Source of the DNA: Synchiropus splendidus
Lineage: Eukaryota > Chordata > Actinopteri > Syngnathiformes > Callionymidae
Direction of reading: 5' to 3'
NCBI RefSeq assembly: GCF_027744825.2
Contig: NC_071348.1
Span: 2,486,563 to 2,550,562 of the forward strand
Length of the DNA stretch: 64,000 nucleotides
Made by a program: the position numbers and the translations under genes. The notes beneath the pieces were generated by a model. That model was not told the origin of the DNA. It made no database searches and was given only the letters and a program-made list of their open reading frames with translations. Positions 27,721-40,219 of this stretch are shown piece after piece. Position 1 is the first letter of the stretch. Each line of letters opens with the position of its first letter.

Positions 27721-28440
27721 TCAGTCGCTGCTGTCTTCATCGTCATCCTCGTCCGACAGGTTGTCAAACCCGGGTGTGCGGATGGGGTCCACGCGAGGGG
27801 CAAGGTTCAGTTGCATGTAGCAGAACTCGCAGACTCGGACAGGCTTGGAGGACTGACTCGGCAGCAAGAACTTTTTCTCAGAACATGGGCCGCACACTAC
27901 ATAGCCACACTTCCTGCAGTGATGGCGCCGCGTGACCGGCGTGAATTTCATCTTCTGGCAGCGCATGCAGACAGTGGCCTCTGAGTCAGGCACCCAGACG
28001 GCCGCGTGCTCGCCACTCGGCGCCTTGCCACTCTTCTGCAGCAGGTCGTTTACACACTTGTTGATGTGGTTCATCCACTCGGACTTCTCAGTGGCGGTGG
28101 CGGCATAGACGGCAAAGGACTTGGTGGGAGTCTTGATGAGCCAGCCGTTGCGAAGATCACCTTCGTCAGGCACAGTGTCGATGGTCACACTCTCCAGCGG
28201 AATGATGTGCTGTTTGTTGTATTTCTTCTTCTGGATCACGATGTTCCCATAGACCAGGATGTCGTTGAAGAGAAAAAACTGCCGAGCTTTCGGCTTCTTC
28301 CGGCACAGTTTGGTGAGCACGCCCTCGCCAATGAGCACGCGTCCTGGGATGGCAAGTGGTTGTCCTGCCGCGCCGAAGCAGCTCTCCACCATGGTGATGC
28401 GTTTAGAGTTTGCCTCACTGTTGGCGAGTCTGTCCACCAT
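27721..28440 (-). CDS. plekhf2: Phafin-2: PH and FYVE domain protein
   Basis: Endosomal and lysosomal PI3P-binding adaptor. Single coding exon, 239 aa (human 249). It starts MVDRLANSEANSKRI, almost as in human PLEKHF2. A PH domain (about residues 35-131, with QFFLFNDILVYGNIVIQKKK) is followed by a FYVE zinc finger (about 145-210) with the R+HHCRKCG core (RRHHCRKCG) and paired Cys motifs. The tail is acidic (DEDDDEDSSD). The linker after the FYVE finger is shorter than in human. An acceptor (CTGCAG) at 28449 lies 8 bp before the ATG; a matching noncoding exon ends at 29125 (GTGTAG/GTGAGT). Confidence 0.97.
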   Translation of the reverse strand: MVDRLANSEANSKRITMVESCFGAAGQPLAIPGRVLIGEGVLTKLCRKKPKARQFFLFNDILVYGNIVIQKKKYNKQHIIPLESVTIDTVPDEGDLRNGWLIKTPTKSFAVYAATATEKSEWMNHINKCVNDLLQKSGKAPSGEHAAVWVPDSEATVCMRCQKMKFTPVTRRHHCRKCGYVVCGPCSEKKFLLPSQSSKPVRVCEFCYMQLNLAPRVDPIRTPGFDNLSDEDDDEDSSD

Positions 28441-29977
28441 CTTGATACCTGCAGACCAAAGAAGACAAACAGGTCATGTAGCGACACATGGACTCCTCGG
28501 GTCGAGGGCCGAGGTCTGTGGATGACGAGCAGCACACTGAGGGTTAATCTGGCTCCACAGATGAACACTGAGGAGATTAGTACAGATTACACTTCCTATT
28601 CACGGGGGTAAGGGGGGGCAGTTCTTCAGGAAAACAACATAATTTCCGGTCCACTCACTCATCATACTTGACCAGATAAAGACATCAACACTGCTCGCAC
28701 ATCTCCCCGCCAATCAACCGGGAAGCATCAACTCGGTCACGTGACAGGGGGCTTCTCGGTGACGGAGGAGAAGTGAAACCAGTTTCAGTCATGATCATGT
28801 GACACGACCACGCTCGAGTTGACACGACCACGGTGACGTCACTGAACCGGCGTACTTGATACAGTTCTGCGTTCAAAGACATGGCAGACGACCGCGCAGT
28901 GACGTTGGGAACAAACATGTCCCGACTCGCTCCAGTTGTTTGATAACTTTGTTGTCAAGTCAACACACTGCACGCACCAACAAAGTAGTTTGCATCAACA
29001 CTTTCGAGTTCCGTCGATAGGAAATGATTTAGTTATAAAGCGGTGGAAGGTTCAACAGGTGGGGAGGCGGCTATGCTAACACACAAGCACTCAGACAAAC
29101 TTTGGAAAGGTTTCAAACACTCACCTACACTTTTGCTCAGCTCCGGTGAGTCTGCGGGGATATGACAAGTCCGGCTGAGAGCCCGTCCGCCGCTGGTAAC
29201 GAGCGGAAACCGTTAGAAAGTGTCGGGGAAAATCACAAGAACCAGAAGAGTAGCCGCCGCTCGGAGCAGCAAAACAACATGGCAGCGGAGCGCCGTGGTG
29301 CGTTCACGGACCCAAGCGAGTCGGAGGGGTGAGAGCAACTCACGGAAGCCCGCTGATGCGTTCACGGACACGGAACAGAGGATAGAAGTAGAACTGTGAG
29401 ACCGGTGATGAGTAGATCAGGATTTGAGGCAAAGCTGGAGTAACGTTTTAGTTGTTTAGTAGTGATAGTTTTAGCTGCCGGTGGAATCGATGTGAGCTTG
29501 TGAGAAGTAAATGGGAGAGGAAAGGTCAGGAGGTCATGCTTCCATGTGAGATGTCGTAGCGGCTTCAGGTCTTCTCCTCTCCCATGATGACCTGCTCCCT
29601 CCCACCTTTCTACCCCACTAGTCGCCTGCGCGCGTGCAGCCACAGACCACAACACGTTACAAATAAACGTGACGTCATCCCTCTCCTGGAGTCAAACTCT
29701 TGCTCACGCACTCAGGAGGGGGCCACACAGGGGAGGTCAGGCGCACAATCTGGGCTCTGGAATCATCTGGGTGGTGGATTAAAGACGGAGGTGGTATCGC
29801 GCTTCCAATCTGGCCCGCGCTTTAACCTCATGTCATCGACGTAAATATTTGTGCAGAAAAAGACTCCTCCCACACCCACGCGAGGAACGACAAGGGGCGG
29901 AGTCACTGGAGGCGGATCACTGGTTCGGGGTCGGTCCGGACTCCGGCGGAGTTGCGGTTGCTTCGCTGGATGGTGAG
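28441..29977 (-). other. plekhf2 5' UTR intron, noncoding exon and promoter
   Basis: A 5' UTR intron (about 28449-29124), then a noncoding exon starting at 29125 on the minus strand, in GC-rich DNA to about 29330. The rest (to 29977) separates plekhf2 from the divergent GPCR gene. No other gene seen. Confidence 0.5.
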
Positions 29978-31593
29978 ATGAAGAGTGACGCGTCAGAGTG
30001 AGTAGATCTGACCTGCACTTGACTTCACAGAAGGTCTTGGCGTTGCAGAAACTTGGCTCCTCGTCATCGAATCAGCGCACAGAGAACGAGTGCGATTGAA
30101 GAACTGGCGCAGGGTCCAGCTGGGTCCGGGGTAGCTCAGTCGTCCTGAGGAGGCAGGTCGTGGTTGTGGACTGAGAAGGACCCATGGATCCAGAACCCAC
30201 GGTTCGGAGTGGACCGGTCAGCTGATTCTGTTTACTACAGCTGTGCCATGAGCTTATGACATCATCACTCCAGCTGGTGCACGTGAGTGTGATTGCCACG
30301 CCATGATGTCACATTACATCACATCTGGGAGTGGGGTGGGGCGCGGGGGATTAGAATGTGATGTTGCAGCAGTTTGTCCACCAAATGTATTTATCTCTGG
30401 ATATAATGTTAGTTACAGCAGTCCACGCTCACTCCTCACCCTTTCCCTCCATCCACTCTCTCTCTTCAACACTTGTCCTCCTCTCTTCCTCCCTCCTATC
30501 GTATCTCCACTTTCTCTCTTCTCTGATCAACAGTGACAAAGGTGCACGCTCAGCAGCTCCTGTGACCAAGATGTCTGCTGCTATGTGGGGCGGAATCGAA
30601 CCGCAGCATTGCTCTCTTTGTTGCTGCACCGTGGCCAACAAGATAGTGACGCTCGTGTTCATGGTTCTGCTCATCGTTGCCATCCTGCTGGGGAACCTGC
30701 TGACCTTAGCAGTCATCTTCTGCACCAAGCACTTCCACACCCCGCAAGGCTACCTGAAAGCCTCACTGGCGGTGGCCGACCTGGCGGTGGGCTTGTTTGT
30801 GGTGCCGCTGTCTGTTTACGCTGAAGTCTCCCTCATGGTGAGCGACTCTGTGCCTCAGTGGACCTCCTTCAACTCCCAGATGGTGAAGCTCCACCCTTGC
30901 AACGTGATCGGACCCATCTTTGCTGGCTGCACACTGGTGTCCATCACCACCATCTTCCTGCTGACCCTGGAGCGCTGCATGGCCGTGCTCCTGCCCCTGC
31001 ACCGGGACGCCCTCATCACCCGCAAGAGGACCACCGTCCTTATCATGCTGTCATGGGTTGGGAGCTTCTGCCTGGCGGTGGCACCGATGGTCTTCAGCAC
31101 AGAGATTGCGCTGGAGTATAATGCCTGCAGCCGCATGTGCAACTACGCACTGGGCACCATCGGCCAGTTCCCCTCTCAGGCCTGGAACATCCTGCTGTTG
31201 TTCCCCACCTTTGACTTCACTCTGCTGGCTGGCACCGTGGTCATCAACATCATCTCGCTGTCCAGCATCCGCCGCCACTCCAGACGTCGAAGGCACTTGG
31301 CAGAGGCCAAAGGTCACAGCATCAACAAGCCCACCTTCTCTGACATCAAGGCAGCGAAGACCATCGGGACTCTGACGGTGGCCTTCACGATGTCCTTCAC
31401 ACCCATCGCCATCTTTGTCATCGGAAACGTCCTGGGGAACCAGTGGTGTAACTTCTCCTTCGTGGCCTTCTGGATTCTGGCATCCAACAGCTGCTGGAAC
31501 GTCATCATCTACAGCGTGAGGGACCCAAAGTTCTGGCTTCGTGCCACCAAACTCCTGCAGCCCATCCAGCGACAGGACTCAACCAAAACCTGA
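29978..31593 (+). CDS. Orphan rhodopsin-like (class A) GPCR with atypical motifs
   Basis: Seven-transmembrane receptor, ligand unknown. Model: exon 29978-29997 joined to 30534-31593 (donor GA/GTGAGT, acceptor CAACAG, phases match), 359 aa. A start at 30571 inside exon 2 is also possible (340 aa). Visible: TM1 with GN, TM2 LAVADLAVG, TM3 preceded by a Cys (HPCNVIGP), a second-loop Cys pair, TM5, a short Arg-rich third loop (RRHSRRRRH), TM6 and TM7. Changes from the family norm: ERC instead of DRY at the TM3 end, SFTP where TM6 usually has CWxP, and NVIIY where TM7 usually has NPxxY. The coding body is almost intronless. It resembles aminergic-type receptors in general shape; I cannot name an orthologue. 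Confidence 0.85.
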
Positions 31594-31678
31594 ACTCTGT
31601 CTCGGACCCTTCAAGGTGTCGAGCTACTGACTCACAAATCCACATGCACATTGATTAAATCACGAATCTGTTAAGAAG

Positions 31679-31684
31679 AATAAA
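31679..31684 (+). terminator. Polyadenylation signal, GPCR gene
   Basis: AATAAA 85 bp after the GPCR stop. Confidence 0.6.
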
Positions 31685-31948
31685 AACAACCTTCTTTTGC
31701 ACTCAAAATGCTGAGTCATCGTTCACCGATACTTCATCAACTGTAATCCGTCAACATCACCATGCTCTAATCCAGCATCCACTACAGTCTTAACTTCAGC
31801 CGAGCATGATCCACCAGTCCTAATCCAGCACACACACTCATCACCACACCGCGACCTCATCGCGCTGCCTTAATCCACGCTAAAGCACACGGTGGGTCCA
31901 TCATCACGACCAGTGGCCGACTCCAGCATGGGTCACAGCTTGTGAAGG

Positions 31949-31954
31949 TTTATT
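31949..31954 (-). terminator. Polyadenylation signal, ndufaf6
   Basis: AATAAA on the minus strand, 27 bp after the ndufaf6 stop. The 31685-31948 stretch between the two convergent genes shows no gene. Confidence 0.55.
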
Positions 31955-31980
31955 GTGCACGTTCTCAGTCAGGTCTTAGG

Positions 31981-33841
<1,861 letters not shown>

Positions 33842-34225
33842 GTTGTTACCGTCACCTTCCAGTCGCACAGGAAGCAGTCATCAGTGGCCACCCCCGTTAA
33901 CTTCATACATTAAATCGTTATAGCAGCTGCTAAAACACGAATTGATCAAACAGGTTTTCTGGTGAAACGCATCATTGAGCAGACAATATATGCAAAAACA
34001 GTCAAACTTATATCAACTTCAAGGTCAATTATTTGATTCAAAAGCTAAAAACAAACGGTGTCACCGAAGGAAGGGTCTGTGCTGTTGCATTTGATATATA
34101 TTAACATTATCAATACGTCACCGCTATGCTTTTATTTTGTTTGGCCGACCGGATATAGCGTGTGTTTGCTTCGTAGCGGAGGAGATGGGAGACCGAGTGG
34201 AGCGCTTCTGTTTCACTCTTAACTT
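33842..34225. promoter_or_regulatory. Divergent region of ndufaf6 and nagpa
   Basis: 384 bp between the two start codons. It is AT-rich in the middle, with no TATA box at a convincing position. The spacing suggests a bidirectional promoter. Confidence 0.5.
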
Positions 34226-37200
34226 ATGGCAGAGAAGTTTCCCTGCGTGTGGCCACTACTGCTGCTGTGTGCCCGGCTTGTTTGGGCTGGTTTGCCTCGG
34301 TAAGACCGTTGATGCCATCCGCAGCCCTCGGCTAATGTAGCGCGCTAACTGCCGACTCTTGAAGACTCAAGTTTGAACCAGAAAGTTGTCAGTTTGACAA
34401 CAGCTGTAATGTCGTCACGCTGTCGTTATAGTCTCATGACAGGGTTTTGATCGTTGAGAAGAACGGTTATTTGTTTAATTTGTGTTTAAACATGGAATGA
34501 CAATATTTACTGTTGAGTCACGTGGTGTTCCTTCATGTTCATCATTTCATCATTTATACCCCAATTCCTTGTAGTTCTTGGAAGAAACACGAGTGGGCGG
34601 GAGACAGGGTGGTGGGGGACCTCACAACTAGCAAGAGGACCTGGTGTCACCCCCAGAGTTCATTAGAGAAATGTTTATTTGGACTCTTTGTTGCTGTGTT
34701 GTATGTCAAACATGTCTGATGCTTGTAACTCCGATTATTATGTCGGTCAAACTGGTCTTTCCAAGCCACAGGGGGCGCACCTGAGCGGTTGGCATAAAAC
34801 ATATGCTCCATGTTTCTGTGTGTCATGGCGTCATCAGTACATGTCATTCACATTTGCAGAGGGTCAGTGGTGAATGATGAGTTGCTGCCGTACGGCGATG
34901 GTCACCACGGCCCCCGACACTCAAACCGCCATGTCAGAGACTGTCAGCCTGTAGCCCACGGCAACCTTACTCATGAGCGCTGGACCGCTGCCCACCAAAG
35001 CGGACGTCCAGTATCACATGTGTTTGTGACCAACGTGCTTGGAACCACCAGACAAGTTTATGGTGTGTGTGTGTGTGTGTTTGTTACAGTGTCCACCAGT
35101 CTGTGTGTCTGATCTACACTCTGTGTGACAGGACACATGACCACTGTCCTGGACCCGCTCAACTGGGTGTCAGTGCTGGAGCCCAAGGGTCCAGGTGGCT
35201 GTGGAATGAACCAGCGAGCCTCAGTGGAGGAGACTTCTGCTCCTGCCAGTTGTGTTTTTTCTCAGAACGCGGGATTCTTCAACACCCACTCGGGGGCGTG
35301 TCTTGGTAACGTGGTGAGCGACGGGAGGCTGGTCCAGGACAGCGGTGGAATCCAGAACGCCCAGTTTGGAATCAAAAAGGATGGGACCCTGGTGTTCGGG
35401 TACGAGACACAGAAGTGAACTCTTTCACCTCCACTCTCCTCCTGGCTTGAGAGTTCAGGTTCACACACAGATATGGGTATAAGTGGTCTGGACTGACCGC
35501 TATGGACAGTTACTCAGTAGATAAAGTGAACAACTAAAGGTCAAAGTTCCCATCATAGAGGCTGAAACAAACCTTAACTAGGGTCAAGCAGTTTCGACAC
35601 TCGTCTGAAGCAATTCTGTCCCTCCGTCCAGTTATCTGTCCGAGGATGAAGTTCTGGATCAGTCCAACCCATTTGTCCAGCTGGTCAGTGGCGTGATCTG
35701 GCTGCTGAGAGACGGAGAAGTTTACATCGAGCAGAGTCTGGAAGCAGAATGTGACAAGTCCCAGGAAACCGGTACGAACCGCCACGCTCTCCAGCATTAG
35801 TCCGGCCCTGATCCACAGGAACATCAGATGCAGTAATGTTTGGCTCACACTCTGCTCGTGACCAGTACTGCAGTGTCGTGTGTGTGAGCTGTGGCCAACA
35901 AGGCGGCCATATTCTCTGTGTGTGAGACCAAGGAACAAACATGACTCTTATGTCCATCCAAAATCCAGGTCTCCTTCGTCACTTTGTGGATGTGGTGTCA
36001 GCCCGAACCGCCGTGGGTCACGATGCTGCTGGAAGGTTGATGCTGTTCCAGATTGATGGGAAAACTGGCGAGCGGGGGTGAGCGCCGTCGCACAGTAGTG
36101 TTCAGAATTCTGTTGAAAGCAGAACCAGCAGTTAGATTTGGAAGTGTCATTTTAAACCAGCGAATGTGTCAGAGGTCAGTACTTCAGTCTGATGGGTGAC
36201 AGGATGAATCTGTGGGAGGTTGCAAACTTCCTCAAGGAGAACGGTGCCATCAACGCCATCAACCTGGATGGGGGCGGATCCTCCACCTTTGTTGCCCGTG
36301 GGTCATTGGCCAGTTACCCCTCTGATCTCTGGTGAGTTAGTGAGTAGTGACACTGCAGTGATGGTTCTGCAAAAATCACCGTCTCCTTGTGCTGCAGTGA
36401 AGACGACAAAAGGTGGCGCTGTGCTCGTTCTATATCCACCATCTTGTGTGTGCGGCCGCCCCCTTGTGAGCAGAACTGTAGCAGTCATGGCGACTGCCTG
36501 GACGGGCAGTGCCGCTGTTGGGCCGGCTGGACTGGCCCAGCCTGTGATGCCCTGCGCTGCCGCTTGGACTGTGGTGCCCACGGAGTCTGCACTGCCGGTC
36601 AGAAGCAGAATATTCCTTCCGTTCACACAAGCCTGTGGGGTCAACTAACCTTTGCTTCACTTGCAGGAGGTTGCGTGTGTGATGCAGGATGGCGAGGGAA
36701 GAACTGCACTGAAGGTACAGCCATTACATCTCCACATGTCAAAGTGCAGGCCTAAGCTTTCTGTCCCCCCTGGACGGATCAGTGTGCCACCCTTCCTTCT
36801 ATGGCGAGGGCTGCAGTCTGGTGTGTCGGTGCTTGAATGGCGGCTGGTGCGAGCACGTGCACGGACGCTGCACATGTCCTCCTGGCTTCTACGGTGACGC
36901 CTGTCAAACAGGTGCCTCGTGACGGCTCGCCTTGATGCTGGAGCCATAATGATGAGTGTGCATTTTTCTGCGTCAGTTTGTCCAGCTGGGTTCTTCGGTG
37001 TCTCGTGTGCACAGCGTTGTAGATGCGAGGACCATTGTCCGTGTGACCATGTGACAGGAAGCTGTAACTTCACAGCGCGAGGAGCCAATGACACACTGTA
37101 CTCAGGTGAGACGCCGCGATACCACCACCATCATCATCACACACTGGACTGTAACTGCTGTGTTTGCAGCTGGGCTGTGCCTGGCCAAGCAGATGAGACG

Positions 37201-37578
37201 GGATGCAGAGTCTGCTGGATGGAGTCACCTGAATGAGTGAGTCATAACTTCAGCGTTGCCGACTCAAGTGTGTGACGTCCTCGCCTGTCCAGGTCCACGT
37301 GGCTGGCCATCACCGTTGCCCTCTCGTGCCTGCTGGCTATCAGCCTGCTAACTCATCTCCTGCGGACGTGTCGCGGCACACTTCGAGTCCCACGCCGGCA
37401 CGACTATATGTATGTTCCCCTGAGTGACATTCATGAGCGTCCCAAGTCCAAGGCTCTGGACCATGGTGCCGGTGACTCAGAATCCCAGGACGAACAGTGG
37501 CTCAGGGGCGCCCCCACCAGTCAGCTGGAGAGACTATCCAGTCACGCAGCATCACCTGATGACCTGGTGAACGGGTGA
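34226..37578 (+). CDS. nagpa: Mannose-6-phosphate uncovering enzyme (N-acetylglucosamine-1-phosphodiester alpha-N-acetylglucosaminidase)
   Basis: Trans-Golgi type I membrane enzyme that removes GlcNAc to expose the mannose-6-phosphate tag on lysosomal enzymes. Twelve exons: 34226-34299, 34860-35062, 35132-35399, 35632-35771, 35969-36077, 36203-36331, 36398-36597, 36667-36714, 36783-36911, 36977-37105, 37170-37236 and 37293-37578; 593 aa (human 515). Order: signal peptide (MAEKFPCVWPLLLL), RHVR/DC like the human furin site before DCTR, catalytic domain (VEET, NAGFF, CLGNVVSD, INAINLDGGGSSTF), several Cys-rich EGF-like modules including one extra to human (exon 9), TM helix (WLAITVALSCLLAISLL), and a cytosolic tail with YVPL. 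The tail lacks the human NPF. It is divergent with ndufaf6. Confidence 0.95.
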
Positions 37579-38198
37579 TGGGAGGGAAGGAGCGAAGTGT
37601 GACATTTCAGAACGTGACACACTTGCAGCAAGACGAGTTCGACAGGAGTCTCGTCGGGTCTTGAGCCTTTGACCTTAGGTGGAGGAGAATGTTTCTTCTC
37701 AGAGCTTGAGTTTCAACGTTCTGCAAGCGGGTTACATGCCTGCACACACTGCATTGAAACACAAACATTAGGTGACCAAATGTGAAGGCCATTGACCTAG
37801 ATGACGCAGTCACCTCTATCTCTCCCTGTCACTGCCTACTATGAGACGCAAGTATTGACTGCTGTGGACAGAACAACCTGTTGCACAAACACACTGACCC
37901 ACACCCACATCAGCCTAGTGTGCTGATGTAAGGTGGAGTTCTGAAGGTCGCCTTATCGCTTCAGTTATGTCAGCACAGATGTGTGACCTCGTTCTGAAGA
38001 GGAAAATATGTACTCAGCGGCTCCCCTACATTTTCCATGAGCTGACTCTGGAGGTTCGGTTGGCAATGAGGTCCACGGGACCGCGCCTCTTCAGCCTTAT
38101 TCAACGGGTTTAAATCGGGGATATAGTGTGGATCTGTTCGGCAAACTTTCAAAGCTATTGGCACCGGGTCATCTTTTCTTTACTCTTTAATTTGTGTG

Positions 38199-38204
38199 AA
38201 TAAA
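38199..38204 (+). terminator. Polyadenylation signal, nagpa
   Basis: AATAAA about 620 bp after the nagpa stop; the 3' UTR fills the gap. Confidence 0.55.
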
Positions 38205-39272
38205 CTTAAAAAGAGGTTGAACATTTGTCGAGTTCCCTCAGTTCAAAACAGGAAGTGTTTTCTTATGTAACTCGGTGCTACGTCCAGTCATGTCCTTTTC
38301 GAGAACGGGATTGGGCGGGTTCTCTGTCGAGGCGCCCCGCTGATTGGACGAGGTGCGCCCGTAGTGACGTCATCCGATCAGCTGTTGGGGCTGCTGCTGC
38401 TTCACAACAACAACAAAGGACGCAGCAGTTCGAGGATCGGAGCCGAGAAAAGTCTTCGATCCAAACTGGGAAGTCTTCCTTCCAACTGTATTTCTTCCGC
38501 GAAGAAGATTATCTCTTTCCTGTTGTCGGGAAACGGTTTTTCTACCTCAGAATTTCAACACACTTCGGTCGCAGGTGAGTTCTTTGTTTGACTTCCGCGA
38601 CTGTGTTTGTCTGCCAACTTCACCCGAACAGTGGGAAACAACAAGAATCCGCTGCGATTCTTCTCGAAACTGAAATAAACGTCCAGGGCTGGTTTCGGTC
38701 TCCCAACTCTTATCGTTAAACAATGGTTTGTTGCCCATATAGTCGTCGGTCGTTTTCCTGAACAATAGAAGAGAGAAATCCCCATCCCCGAGTTCGAAGC
38801 TCGTGACGTGTCTCCACCAAGCTGCCCGATAAACAGAGTCTGGACGAAGATTGTTAAGTTGGTGCTCAGTCTCTACTAGTAAAACAGGCGGGACCAGTAG
38901 TTTGAGAACTGCTTCACAAATAGAAACTCGTTTGGGTGTTACGAGGAAGCACTTCAAATTTCTAATCACAATTGCATGTCGGGGTCGAACCACCAAAGGC
39001 TCTATTGCAGAACTTTGATGGGGCTGGTGTCGGAACAATCGTCCGGCCTACGGCTCCGGGTCCACACCCTGCCCCTGCATCTTTTTAATCTCGAAGTACG
39101 GTCAGACCGTGGACTGGTGCTGAAACGTTTGAAGAATTGCAATAAGTAAACGATGGTTTGTGTAAAATCGCAGACGCAAGTCGATGACCCAACTGCTGCT
39201 CGATGACCAGTAGCACCTTCTTGGAGACGTCCACTTCAAGCCCGGAGCCTAGGCCCTTCGTCCACCCCCGGG
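38205..39272 (+). other. tp53inp1 promoter, 5' noncoding exon and intron
   Basis: A GC-rich stretch (38300-38420) probably holds the promoter. A likely noncoding exon ends at 38574 (GCAG/GTGAGT), followed by an intron towards the coding exon. Open frames here show no conservation. Confidence 0.5.
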
Positions 39273-40219
39273 ATGTTTCAACGGTTCACCAGCGCCCTCT
39301 TCGGGGAGGGCGTGGAGGAGATGAAGCCCAACGATTGTCAAGGAGACGGCGAAGCGGAAGTAGATGATGAAGACTGGATTCTTGTTAACTACCTGGGTGA
39401 GAACGCTTGGCCTCTGTTGACCACCATTCGAGCATTGTTACAGCAAAAGGATCAGAGGCATGAATATCAAAGTTGTATTTGTGCGGCAGATTCTGATTCA
39501 GGTGATGAAGTGCGCTCAGTGGGTCCAGAGGATGAGGAACTGGTCCACATCCCATCCCCCATGGCCACACCAGTTCTGCGGTACGCCTCCTGCACCTCCT
39601 TAAATTCAACCACAGACACCGATCCAGATGGTGGGGGTGAAGGAACAGGCGAGGAGGGAGAGGCCGGGTTCCTCTGCCTGGACGTGGCTTCCATGGAAGA
39701 GAGCTGGTTTGTCACACCGCCGCCGTGCTTCACGGGTTTCAGCGGTCAGCAGGTCAGACTAGAGTCCAGCCCCCTGGAGAACCTGTTGATTGAACACCCT
39801 AGCATGTCGGTGTACGTCCGCCATCGGAGCTCCAGACACCACCTGCTGCCAGGCGTGGCCACCGACACACCCTCGGTGTCCTGCAGGAAGAAGAGCCGGC
39901 GGTTGCAGGATGGGCCCAAACCACGGTGAGTGCCCTTTCTTTGTCACGGGCTGGAAGCAAGGGAAGGAAGGGATTCAGCCTTGCCTCTGTCTCCCCCTAC
40001 AGGCCAGATGTTGCAGCGGCGAAGCAAAGGACCAGCAGTCGTCACCTTGCTGCAGCTCTGTCTGTTCGGACTGAGCTCCTGCACCAGAGACAGGACCTTG
40101 TGTCTGTTGCTGCACAGCCATCGACACGCAAAGCTCTGCGTCGCCTGAACCTGTTGCGACCCCAGAAGAACAACAATGTCCTCCTTCACCAGCCAAATCA
40201 GAGACACCTGAACTACTGA
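39273..40219 (+). CDS. tp53inp1: Tumor protein p53-inducible nuclear protein 1
   Basis: p53 target that promotes autophagy and cell death by binding LC3/ATG8 proteins and p53-modifying kinases. Exons 39273-39396, 39490-39925 and 40003-40219 give 258 aa. Starts MFQRF; an acidic LC3-interacting region DDEDWILV matches human DDEWILV. Next come ESWFVTPPPCF and LENLLIEHPSMSVY, the family hallmarks, and a basic C-terminal domain ending RHLNY (human RQYNY). The 93-bp first intron (39397-39489) is a multiple of three with no stop, so a 289-aa retained form is possible. I chose tp53inp1 over tp53inp2 mainly from synteny with ccne2 and ndufaf6. The insert between the LIR and the PPPCF motif is longer than in human. 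Confidence 0.92.

Noticed and set aside
30358..30570. Upstream ATG of the long GPCR open frame
   Set aside because: The extra 71 residues come from pyrimidine-rich intron sequence before a clear acceptor at 30533.
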